A stretch of DNA of 64,000 nt, taken from positions 62,001-126,000 of the forward strand of contig JAAKBF010000210.1 of the NCBI GenBank assembly GCA_012656075.1, given 5' to 3'. This document shows positions 54,650 through 64,000 of this stretch, piece by piece (position 1 is the stretch's first letter; each line of letters begins with the position of its first letter). This DNA comes from Phytophthora hibernalis (taxonomy: Eukaryota > Oomycota > Peronosporomycetes > Peronosporales > Peronosporaceae). The notes below the pieces were generated by a model that had not been told where the DNA came from, ran no database searches, and saw nothing but the letters and a program-made list of their open reading frames with translations. The translations under genes and the position numbers were made by a program.

Positions 54650-56457
54650 CTACTTGATCCGGAACGGGCCGTGCCATCGATGGGCTAGCTTCTTCTTCAG
54701 GCCTGGTTTGACGCGCTCCAAGAACAGCCAGATTTGGTCTCCAATCTTGAACAGCGACCGTTTTGGTTCGACAAGTCCGTCACTATTGTTCGCTTCAGCT
54801 GTCTCCTCGCTCGTCGAGTCATTCGATATGGCTTTCTGCTCGCTCCGACTCAGCGAGTCGTTGTGTTCCCTTGCTCGCCGGGCCTTTCCTTTTAGCGGGT
54901 ACTCATAGGTTAGTTTGAGCGCTATTTCCCGTTGTCGGTTAGCTTCCCAACGCCATTTTGTAGCTTTCGCTGAGGTGGTTTGTTTCGCTGAGTCTTTCGA
55001 GACCCGGCGAATGGAGGACGTCATCGATTTGAGTGTTGACTGGGCGTCCCAACCGTGCACTAAGTAGAATGGCGTTTCTCGCTGAGTCGAATCCCTCGAC
55101 TTGTTGATGGCGTAGACAGTTTCTCAGCGATGTCGTCCCAGTCAGCTTGAAGCGGGTCTTCCACGTAGTCACGCACCGTTTGTATCATTGTCTTAACACT
55201 GCGTTCCTGCTGTCCGCTTGCTTGTGGTCGGTAGATCAGCGTAGCTCGAGACCTCGACTGCATCATCTCCGAGAAAGTCTGAAAGACTTCGCTCATAAAT
55301 CTTGGGTCTCGGTCGTGTCGGATGAGTGATGGTGCGCCAAATCGACGGAATATGCACTCTTCAAATGCTTTAGCTACTTCGAGTGCCCCAGTTTCGCTCA
55401 TCGCCTTAACGATGACAAACCCGGTAAGTGATCTTGGAATAGCGGAGAGCCGTGTTTCCTCGCTGAGTCTTCGGTAATGGTATAACGAAGTCCATCGACA
55501 CCATCTCGAACCGTCGATCGGAAACGGCAAATATCCGCGAAGTTGAGGCTTGCTCTTACTGGTGTTGCAATCTTCACAGGCTTGCTCGTGCTTGACCACC
55601 TCGGCATACAGATCAATCAAATAGTAGTCGGCTTTCACCCGTTGATAAGTCCTAACGATGCCTTGGTGTCCTCCTTCAATGGAGTTATGGCAATTCGCCA
55701 AGATCTCGTCGATGAGTGTGGTCGGCACTACCATTCTTAGCTTCGTGGCGTGCTCGTCGGGTCTTCCTCGCTCTCTGCGATGGCTCATGTAATATAGTAG
55801 GCCGTCCTCGCTGAGTACAAAGTTATCGGCTACTTTGCCGGCGTCGCCGGCTCTTCGCCGAGTGAGCTCATCGAATTCACCTCGCAAATATTTCTTTAGG
55901 TCAGACCATCGACATTCTTCGTCTTGAGCCGTTGATATCCGGCCTCGTCGCTCAGCTTGGTCCACTAGAGGGTTGACGTCTTCGGCACTTGGTAATTCCT
56001 GACGTTCTGAGCAAGCTCTGCCCTGCTCTACTACTCGCTGAGCTTCCGGAGGTTGGTACTCCATTTCGAACTCGTCGACAGGGCAATCATTGTCGGGTTG
56101 ACTCGGCAAATCGGACTCTACCGGCACGTCGGGTGCTGGTTCGCTCGCTGGGTCTAGTTCTTCGTCTTCGGCGAATCGAACTCGGCGAACTGGTTGAGTT
56201 TGACTTCGAGTAATCGGTGAGACTTTAGGAGGGACTTCTTCTGCTTCCTTCGTCGGGCTTTCCTCGACGTACAGCTTTTCTTGTATCCGGTTCAAATTCT
56301 TTAGCTCAGCTTTGCGGTCACCGCTAAGAAAGACACGCCCAGCTTTCGCTTCTAGCGCTTCCGTGGTTAACGTATCCGCCGCAGAGTTGTAGCATCGGAC
56401 TACATGGAGGTAACGTACTGAGTTGAGGCGATCGATGAGTTCCTTATGGCGCGCCAA
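54650..56457 (-). pseudogene. Gypsy integrase
   Basis: The HHCC finger spans ANCHNSIEGGHQGIV to CEDCNTSK. The core has IRHDRDPRF (second Asp) and QQERSVKTMIQTVR (catalytic Glu). The first Asp region is frame-shifted near 55450. Downstream, 55060-54650 holds the SH3-like region (FKIGDQIWLFLERVKPGLK). The N-terminal 230 residues before the finger form a long acidic linker following the second RNase H. Integrates the element's cDNA. Confidence 0.85.
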
Positions 56458-57026
56458 CTGAACGCAATGACGCCGTTATTCATTCCGGAGTACTCGACGA
56501 TATTGACCGTGGTTTCCAAGAGGTGAGCACTCGCAGCGATCACAATGTCCCACATCGGCAACCGCCATAAAATCCATGAGCAACTACCATAGCCGCCATA
56601 TTTCTCCGTCTTCGCCGACCCGTCGAATGACAGGACGTATCCTTCAAAGTCGTGTGGTACGTGCGCATATAGCAATTCTGGGTCCAGGCGGAAACTCGCC
56701 GAGTTCTTAGATGGTGGTGCAATGTGTGCTAACGACTCGTAGAGTCCAATGTGTGGAGTGATAGAGGCTTGCAGCAGCTGAGCGAATTCGATATTCCGTT
56801 CTCGCACTCGTTTAATTTTCAAGTGGTAAGGTGATAGCAGGACGGCGAAGCTCACTGGTCGTCCGTACAATGTCTTCGACGAGAAAACCCGCTCTAACGT
56901 GGAGAACCGGGTGTAGACATGGATTCTCTTGCCCGCCACCAACGCATAGCATACCTTCAGCAATTGATGCAACGCAAGCACTTCGCGCTCGGCTGTGTGG
57001 TAGTCGGCTTCGCTTTCTTTTAGCAC
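56400..57026 (-). pseudogene. Gypsy RNase H followed by a second RNase H-like domain
   Basis: The first domain ends with YHTAEREVLALHQLLK and HVYTRFSTL, the Glu and Asp regions of the normal Gypsy RNase H. After a linker, YVLSFDGSAKTEKYGGYG and VNIVEYSGMNNGV form the Asp and Glu motifs of another RNase H fold, of the archaeal-like type reported in some LTR retrotransposons. The final Asp was not located in this frame. Degrades RNA in RNA-DNA hybrids. Confidence 0.7.
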
Positions 57027-57227
57027 TATGCCACAGAACGGACTGGGTGCAGTTTTCCATCATGCATCTGCATCAGGGTGCTACTCAACGCCCAGTCATT
57101 GGCAAAGACCATGACATGGACGTCTTTCGCTGAGACGAAGTGCCTTAGAATAGGCGCTTCTGTCACCTTCCGCGTTAGCTCAGCGAATGAAGCTCTGGCG
57201 GTCGATAAGTCGCTTCCACTGCCGAAA

Positions 57228-58800
57228 TCATCTTTTCTGAGCTGATAAAGCACTGCTCCATACAACGCCAGGTTTTGAATGAACCGGCTGTAGTAATTGA
57301 GTGCGCCAAGGAATGCCTGCATCCCTTTTCGATGACGGAAATGGAAGCTCAGCGATCGCGGCCAGCTTCTTGGGATCCGCGGCAATTCCGTCAGCCATCA
57401 CTTTGTGAGACAAGATATCGACCATCGGCTGGACAAAGATGCTTTTGGTGAAACTCACGCTGATTCTGCACTCGGCGAATCGGTTTAGCAACCGGTCGAG
57501 CGTGTTGAGGCACTCGTCGAATGTTGCACCGCCAAAGCAAATATCGTCGACAAACGACCGTCGACCAAAGACCGGAATCAACTGTGACTCGTCTGGTTCA
57601 CCTGTACTGAACATGTCATTCTCAGGGCTGTTGACGAGCTCTTGCAGCGGGTCAGACTCATCGAGAGATCGGTAGTCGGCTTCAAATTTGGTGCTTAGAC
57701 TCATCGAAGCGGCCCCTAGCGTTAGCCGGGATGGTCGTTGCTTTCGCTGAGCAATTGCTGCAGTCTCAGCGAGTCGCATCTTCCCGGCGAATGTAGCCCA
57801 GCCACCACTCGGTTGCACGTAGCGTTGTCGATGAGTTGCTGATAAATCATAGGCGCATTTTTAAACCCAAACGGCATGCGCAACCACTCGAAGTGGCCGA
57901 GAGCACACACAAAAGCTGAAATTTCGTGAGCTCGTCGAGTCATCATTACGGCCCAGAATCCATTAGCAGCGTCGAGAGAACAGAACCATAAGTAGCTCTC
58001 GAGTTCCGTCAGCAAGTCGTCGACCAGCGGCATTGCGTATTCCATGCTGACCGTGATTGCGTTTACCAACTTGTAGTCGATGCAAAGCCTAATGTCCACA
58101 CCGTTCTTTTTCATGACAATAACGATTGGCGAGGCCCAAGGACTCTTCAAAAATGACACGAGCCCTGCCTGAAACAGAGCTTTCAAAAGCTCATAGAGTT
58201 TGCTCAAGTTCTTCAGCGGCACTCGCCGAGCTCTCTGCTTGATGGGTTCGTGCCCTTTGACGTCAATATCGCAGACCACGCCGTATGCCGGTGGTGGAAG
58301 CGCATTTCCCTCGAGATCATGATATTTTCGTGTCGTTTCAAGGTTTCGACGAGCTTCTTTTGCTGTCGGTCATCGTGCGCTGGGGATATAACGTTGTCGC
58401 CTTCGTAGTCTAGCTTTGTTGATAGTGATTCCGTCAAGTCAGGCAAAACGGCGAGCTCATGAGCGTAATCTGTTAGACTCTCATCGCTCAACGAGTATTC
58501 AAACTCGGCGAGTTCTGACCCGCCTTCGAGAACGACATCAGCCGTCGAGAGGTACATCTCGAGGTCATCGGCGGCTGCGAGAAACCGCAACCGAAGGTCT
58601 TCGGTTGGATTTGAGCTCAATGGAGTATCTGATATCTCCAATTCTCCCGTTTCGACGAGTCCTGGCTTCAGTCCAGGAGTATGTCGGTCTGGCTGTTGTT
58701 CGACGGGGTCCCACTGGTCACCCCTGTCCATTTTGGTGGAACATCTTTTCTGATGTCCTTCGCTTTGGACAGTGGCTATCGCCGAGTCTTGCTGATCCAA
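57228..58800 (-). pseudogene. Gypsy reverse transcriptase
   Basis: Motifs in order: SPWASPIVIVMKKNG, IRLCIDYKLVN, FCSLDAANGFWAV (first catalytic Asp), LRMPFGFKNAP and FVDDICFG (a FVDD version of YxDD). The frame changes near 57820 between the LRMPFG and FVDD boxes. The 150 residues before the RT (58800-58280) are acidic linker. Copies the RNA into cDNA. Confidence 0.9.
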
Positions 58801-58844
58801 TGGCGGCAGCTGCCCGTCACTCCTTTCCTATTCCGTTATGTCGA

Positions 58845-60131
58845 TTAGAGGATCGACAGTTTTGGTTTCCAAATGGTTGAGTTGTCAGGTTTCGACGGGT
58901 CTTCCTCCATGGCCTCACTCTGAGGTATTTCTCCGTTTGCTGAGTTAGATACACCCGTCGGATCTTCGTCGAGCTCGTCAGCTTCTAGCGATTCGCGAGC
59001 GTTGTCTTCCTCTGGTTGGACGGGTCTCGGTTTTATAGCCGTCGGCGTCTTGTACTGTGGCCTTTCGACAACGGGAGGCTGTCGGCTAAGCCATTCCATA
59101 TATTTCGCTGAGTTCACCCGCACATAACCATCATCCCGCGGCATTACTCCGTGGGGCATCCATAGAACCACCGGGAAGTGGGCTGGACACCACGTCAGGC
59201 TCGCGGTGATGTTCGTCAGCAACACCCGCACGGCTCGTCGTGCAGCGTTGTGCTCGACTGTTAGAATCACCCCTTGCAAATGGCGAACCCACAGCTCATG
59301 CGTCGATTCGCTCGGGTGTCGCCGTCTCAACTTGAACTGGGCGATTTCTCTCCCCATAATGTCCAATGTCTCCCGTGGGCCTCTGATCACTTCTCGACCG
59401 TACTCTGTGTCGTCAACATCCCTCGACGACTTGATTAGCGGCACCACCACTTCATCGGGCAGTTTGGCCATTGAATTGTACAAGTCCAGCCTGATACCGA
59501 CTGGTATCATGAAGTCGGTACCCAGGATCAGGTCGACTCCAGCATGATGAGGCATGATCCACACCTCGAATTCGTAAACCACTTCCCACCCCAGCGTAAC
59601 TTTAACGATTGCGCGAGAGGTGGTCGCCACCTTTGATTTGGCGATTCCTTGGACATCGATCTTCATGTCGTTGTTGGTGAGTCGCTTCGGTCGCAACTTC
59701 CTAGCAAAGGCTTCGGTTACAGCCGACACGTTCGCTCCGGTATCCAACAAGATTTTTGTCCGCTCATCATTCACAGCTCCCATCACTAGAGCTCTCATTC
59801 TCACTCGGCGATCGAATTTCCTCGTTGACCACCATCCCATCCGCTCACCAGGGAGCAGCTTCCATCTCTTGGCTTGACCTATCGAAATCATCGGTTGCTG
59901 AGTTCCATCCATACATCCAATCGCTCGGTCTTCGTCTTCATTCGACTCGCCGAGCCCACAACTCTCGTCCACATCCGTTCGTCGGCTCTCTTCATCACTC
60001 TCATTCTCACTCCACTCGTCGGGCCGTTCCGCTTCCCCAACAAAAGCAAACACGTACTTCGCTTCGACTGCTGGTTCTGCTGACTGTGGCAGCCCGTTGT
60101 TGTCCAACTCAGTCATGGTTGGCGAGCCCAC
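58845..60131 (-). CDS. Gypsy aspartic protease region (intact frame)
   Basis: 428 uninterrupted residues. The retropepsin active site is ILLDTGANVSAV, followed by the flap and VDLILGTDFM. The first 120 residues are acidic and the last 200 form a linker with WCPAHFPVVLWMPHGV. It is the longest intact frame of the element. Cleaves Gag-Pol. Confidence 0.85.
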   Translation of the reverse strand: MGSPTMTELDNNGLPQSAEPAVEAKYVFAFVGEAERPDEWSENESDEESRRTDVDESCGLGESNEDEDRAIGCMDGTQQPMISIGQAKRWKLLPGERMGWWSTRKFDRRVRMRALVMGAVNDERTKILLDTGANVSAVTEAFARKLRPKRLTNNDMKIDVQGIAKSKVATTSRAIVKVTLGWEVVYEFEVWIMPHHAGVDLILGTDFMIPVGIRLDLYNSMAKLPDEVVVPLIKSSRDVDDTEYGREVIRGPRETLDIMGREIAQFKLRRRHPSESTHELWVRHLQGVILTVEHNAARRAVRVLLTNITASLTWCPAHFPVVLWMPHGVMPRDDGYVRVNSAKYMEWLSRQPPVVERPQYKTPTAIKPRPVQPEEDNARESLEADELDEDPTGVSNSANGEIPQSEAMEEDPSKPDNSTIWKPKLSIL

Positions 60132-62438
60132 TAGTTTAAATGGCTCGACGAGTAGATATCCTGAAGATCGTCCGGGACAATGGACTTGTCGACTGACGTC
60201 TTAACGAACTTGGCTAGTTTCTCGAAGAGTCGGAAGAGTTCGCATTGGCCTACTTCGTGTACTTGCTTGCAGAACTTGAAGCGCGGCGACAGAAGTGTGC
60301 ATCGTGACCTGCTGTTGCGCAGGATCCACACGGGCCGTATGTCTTCCGCTCTCGAGGCCCGTCTCGGCGATTAGCTTGTCCTTTGGGTTTCGACTAGTTC
60401 TGCTGATATCGGTTGGAATCTCCGGTCGTATTACCGGCATCGATGTAATCCGAGTCTTCTTCAGAGGCTTGGTTGAGAACTTCACTCGCGTCGCTTTCGC
60501 CATTCGACGAGTCGTAGAGGTCGGTGTTTGCCGTAGCTCTGCGAGTGTCGAGTGCTGCCCACAGGTCGTCGATCGACGCATCTGCTAGCGTAACTCGGCG
60601 ACTGCTGTCTTCCCCTGTCGACCACGACGTTCGTCCTGCTGTTTCTTGGAGTCGACTCGGCGATTTTGTTCTCCCTTCTTCTCAGCCCGTTTGGCATCCT
60701 TACTGCGACTTATGCTCAGACGATCGCGTTGTTTCTTGCGCTTCGCGCCGAGTAAACGCTGGTTGATCACTTTCTCGACCTTCGTAATATCGCTGAGTCG
60801 TTGTGGGTACAACAGATCGATGATGGCGTCATGTCCGCAATTAAGCAGGAAATGTTCGACCTGGTCGGCGGCGTCAGCTCCACCCTTCTCGTACTGGATG
60901 TGGGCGGTTCGCGCGTAGCCATTCAGTCGCAACAAGAAGTCGCAGACATGTTCATTCTCCCTGCGTCTCACTGAGTAGTAGCGGGCTCGCGCCGACTGGT
61001 CGAATTTCGAGCAGTAGTAGTCCAGGAAAGCTTCACTGAGGAGATTCTACTTTCGCTGAGTCTTCTTGGGAAGCTGTCGGAACCAACCCTTAGCTGCCTT
61101 GCCCAGACTCAGCGAAAATGGTTCACACCACTCATCTTGCCGTTTGCACGTTCCCTTCATCTCGTAGATGAAGCGTTTGATCCATTGTAATGCATCTTCC
61201 GACCGATAGCGCTTCCCGTCATAGGTCGTGGTCTTCTCCAGCGGCGCATGCGTCCTGGTTTCTAACACTTGTCCTCGGTCGCTTTCAGCCCCGTCGAAGC
61301 TGAGCTGCAGATGTGGTCATGAGGCGACTCATCGACATCGCGGTGCCCAGGGTAATCGTCTTCATCGCTGAGTTGATCATCCCCTCCAGGGGCTGCAAGT
61401 GCTGCGGCGTCCGAACGGATCAGGCGACGGAGCTCGGCGGCTTCTTCAGAAGTGATGAAATCTGCCATCGGGCGTCGAGCTGGCTGATCGCTGGCCTTCT
61501 TCGGAGTTTGCATGTACGAGTCGGTGAAGTACGGTGTTCCCTCGGTGCTCCGGAATACACCACGCTTCGTCTCGGGTGTCTTCGGCAACGGAACTTTCGC
61601 TGGGTCTTCACTCGGCTCGGGGAAGACGTACGGCTCAGTGACGTACGGTTGTGGTGGAGCCAATTTGGTCTCGTCGAGTTCTTCAGCTCGGCGAGCCTTG
61701 GGTAATTGTCCCTTTGGTCCACCTTGCATCCCGAACAAGTCTTTCAACTTGCGCTCCCATCTAATCAGCTCGACGCCAACCGCGTGCACACTCCAAGATG
61801 TCAGCGCTGGTTTCGAAGGCTTATGGCCGCACCGGTATCCCATCGCTTGGAGTAATATCACCGTGTCCTCGACGAGTTGGTCCATCGTATGGCTATTGAC
61901 GGGTTGACCCAAGTCCTCGCTGAGTTGGGCCCACTTCGCTTGACTCATGTACATCGGAGCGAACATGTTGATCCACCGACCGTTGGTCTTAATTTCTTCG
62001 ACGAGTCGGGCCAGGACTCGGTTTGCCTTCGGTGTTTCGACATTCTTCGTCGTCTTGGGAACAAGCGACGGTCGGTCACCCGGAGCCACGGCTTGTTCGT
62101 CGTCATCGTCATCGCCCAGTTCCGCTGTGAGTTTCCGCTCGACTGGGCAAAAGGCTCCCATGCATCTGCAGCGACAACTTGTCGACTTCTTCACGGAGGT
62201 CGACGACTCTCTTCACGTCGTCATACTCCGTCCCTTCATCATCATCCTTCTCTTCTTCTTCTTCGTCCTCATCGCTTCCATGGTCTTCGTTATCGTCGAA
62301 GTCGTCGAAATGGACGGAGCGCGTCACCTCCGCGTCTGCGGCGGTAATGCTGGCTCTCGCCGAGTTCGACTCATCGAGCGGCGATCCTCCAGCCGTCGCC
62401 GGGCTTGCGTCGCTCAAATTTGGCGATCCCTTGACCAT
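60131..62438 (-). pseudogene. Gypsy gag, split over several frames
   Basis: The start region (62438-62109) is acidic (DEDEEEEEKDDDEG). Next, 62194-61262 has an extended N-terminal domain. The capsid region follows in 61268-61047 (DALQWIKRFIYEM, KAAKGWFRQLPKK) and 60971-60585 (MRRRENEHVCDFLLRLNGYA, HFLLNCG). The knuckle region near 60270 reads FCKQVHEVGQCELF, a Cys/His motif. All segments are in the expected order after the PBS. Confidence 0.8.
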
Positions 62439-62501
62439 CTTCTCTCACTTGTTGCTCTTAACTTGGTTGTACTTGGTACCTGCGAAAACAAAGCACACCC
62501 T

Positions 62502-62522
62502 GAATCCCGGGTCGCGGCACCA
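62502..62522 (-). other. Primer-binding site
   Basis: On the plus strand GAATCCCGGGTCGCGGCACC followed by A has the form of a tRNA 3' end including CCA; the minus strand is therefore a 21-nt PBS starting TGGTGCC, a few bases from the LTR at 62530. Confidence 0.85.
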
Positions 62523-62529
62523 GTTGTGA

Positions 62530-63944
62530 TGTTGTGATTCACAGTAAACGTCGTTAGTTGGGCTTCCACGCAACAGCACAACAATTCGCCGAGTCAGGTC
62601 GTCGATGTTGGGCTTGCGCAGGGTTCCTGTCGGTTCCCTTGCGGTTCGCCCCAACCGGGGTTCAGTTGAGTGTTGTTCCCGACGGGTACCAAGCTCCAAA
62701 CTCTCCAGAGACTCGCCTGAGCGGGGCAGTCTCCGTGCAAAACTCTGTGCCCTCCACCAAAGGATGGACGGCAGCGCGCGAGCGCTTTTACAGGTCACCA
62801 GGCGCAGATTACGCCCAGCTACGAGGTTATGGTGTCCTGGGTGTAACGGGGCCACGCTGGCCGACACCGTTTGCCGTGCAAAAGAACGTATGAAAGGGGA
62901 GACCCAATGTTCTTCCGTGTGGTCCACACAAGCCCGGCTAAGTACGAGTACATGCCCCACATAAGTTGGTGTGTGACACCCGGCTCCCGGCTAAGTACGA
63001 TTCTGTATTTTACACTAGATACGAATCGGACTTAAGGTGGACGGTTGATGGAGAGCCATCCATTTGGAGTACAGAAGTTTAGTATGCAGATAGTTAACAG
63101 TAGTTAGAACCTTACAAGTGAGATTAATACAGTCAGTTTAACTTTAACCCGGAAGTTCGCAAGTCGTTTGGTACTCGGTACCCGGAAACGACTGGAAGGC
63201 CAGCTTACAACAGAGACGCCAGGCGTCTGTTGTGGTTACGCGTTAATGCTTCCTCTAAGGCAAAGGTGCGTGTGACTCCCGTCACACCTGAGTTGTGCAG
63301 ACCCACCGGCCCGTCGAATCGACGAGGCTTGTCTTCGCTTGGTAGCGAGAAGTGCCCACCCCGGGCCGACCTTGATCTCTTGGCGCTACCAGACGGCTTC
63401 CCTACAAGCTATTCCTCTCGGGGAACGACGGCAGACATAATCCAGTCCACGCAGGACTTACCGGAAAAGTGTACGCTGTTCTTGGACTTAGAAGATTCTG
63501 CTCTGATTGTTATCTCTATATCTTCGGAGAGCCCCGGGCTCTTCCCTATGTTCTTCTATACAAATATCTAATGAAATGGAGTCGTTACAGATTTCCCTGC
63601 GACTCTTCGCTCAGCTCCGTCCCTTGGTGTCGAGCTGTTTCTTCACGGCGACTCTTCGCCCAGATCCTGATTTATCCCTTTAGGCATATTCTCGCCAAGT
63701 CGACTTTCGCCGAGTCCAACTTTCGCCGAGTCCAACTTTCGCCGAGTCCAACTTTCGCCGAGTCGATTATCGCCGAGCCCGTCCATCGCTGTGTCCGTCC
63801 TTCGCTGAGTCCGGCTAAGTGCGGTTCCTGATTAAGTCCGTTCCCTGTTGAGTGCGATGTATCCACTTGGCGGTGTATCCACTTGGTCTAGCTTAGGCAT
63901 CCCTAGTGTAGGTTTACCCAAAATCTGGATTTCCCTACACCACA
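62530..63944 (-). repeat. 5' LTR of the large Gypsy element, with nested insertion
   Basis: Matches 48888-49849 except for a 445-bp insertion with short duplication. Near 63702-63768 it has about four 16-bp units (CCAACTTTCGCCGAGT) where the 3' LTR has one, a post-insertion expansion. Confidence 0.92.
62842..63286 (-). repeat. Nested solo LTR of the Gypsy-remnant family
   Basis: Starts TGTAACGGGG and ends CCCGTCACA on the plus strand. It is flanked by CCTGGG (62836-62841) and CCTGAG (63287-63292), a target duplication with one difference. It aligns in reverse complement to 2065-2484. A solo LTR forms by recombination between the two LTRs of a complete insertion. Confidence 0.85.
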
Positions 63945-63949
63945 TATAG

Positions 63950-64000
63950 CTGAGTTAAGCTTGTAGCATACAAACGCTAAGTTATCTATAGTAAAAGCTA
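63950..64000. other. Right flank, nothing seen
   Basis: Fifty bases of unassigned flanking DNA after the Gypsy target duplication. Confidence 0.4.

Larger units (their letters stand above)
48888..63944 (-). mobile_element. Ty3/Gypsy chromovirus, about 15 kb, with an antisense gene
   Basis: Two LTRs of about 962 bp flank the element. On the minus strand the order is 5' LTR (right), PBS, gag, protease, RT, RNase H, a second RNase H-like domain, integrase and chromodomain. A 4-kb plus-strand coding region lies between the chromodomain and the 3' LTR (left). The right LTR is split by a nested solo LTR. Frames are broken in most genes. Confidence 0.93.

Noticed and set aside
1..64000. CRISPR array or bacterial operon
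   Set aside because: No regularly spaced direct repeats with unique spacers; gene structure, introns and transposon types are eukaryotic.

Overview
The window is nuclear DNA of an oomycete, most likely Phytophthora or a close relative. The evidence is a Crinkler (CRN) effector with LFLAK and HVLVVVP motifs, a 75-nt GT-AG intron, Ser/Gly-rich GC-biased host genes, and a transposon load typical of oomycetes (Crypton, MULE with Ulp1 protease, chromovirus-type Gypsy, Maverick/Polinton, Tc1/mariner, LINE). Host genes are a minority: tripeptidyl-peptidase II (15511-19331), two tandem-duplicate TKL-type protein kinases (19516-21086 and 39773-41334) and a transporter relic (14690-15205).

Layout. 0-2.5 kb: remnant of a minus-strand Gypsy element with a 420-bp LTR. 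2.5-9.1 kb: a plus-strand LINE broken by a TA-flanked TIR transposon (5000-6630) and by a minus-strand Gypsy pol fragment (about 7525-8640). 9.9-12.1 kb: a rearranged Crypton. 12.3-14.1 kb: an internally deleted MULE. 14.7-21.1 kb: host genes. 22250-39497: a 17.2-kb Maverick/Polinton. 42868-44437: a Tc1/mariner element with 250-bp TIRs. 44.7-48.8 kb: a full-length-type MULE. 48888-63944: a 15-kb minus-strand Gypsy chromovirus with both LTRs; its 5' LTR holds a nested solo LTR of the family seen at 2065-2484.

The main result is the Maverick/Polinton. Its ends are about 175-bp terminal inverted repeats starting AG and ending CT, flanked by a perfect 6-bp target-site duplication (GGTGTT at 22244-22249 and 39498-39503). 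The unoccupied version of the target is preserved in a related repeat at about 2862-2965. It carries protein-primed DNA polymerase B with an HNH-like insert, a DD35E integrase with chromodomain, an FtsK/HerA packaging ATPase, an adenovirus-type cysteine protease, a candidate double-jelly-roll major capsid protein, a candidate penton, an S74-chaperone tail-fibre protein, a core/PX-like basic protein and several small unknowns. Inside the same repeats, between the polymerase and the right terminus, lies a Crinkler effector gene with a restriction-endonuclease-like C-terminus. A virus-like element thus appears to carry a host-type effector as cargo. Many Polinton genes are preceded by an ATATAG-like box close to the ATG, whereas the Crinkler has an oomycete-initiator-like sequence instead.

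Nearly all frame breaks in the Polinton, in TPP2 and in both kinases have one form: a single base missing from a short homopolymer. This points to consensus-sequence error rather than decay, so the element may be closer to intact than it looks.

The large Gypsy element has two further oddities: a coherent antisense gene of about 4 kb between the chromodomain and the 3' LTR, and a strong enrichment of a short motif (CGCYGAG and relatives) through LTRs and all coding segments on both strands.
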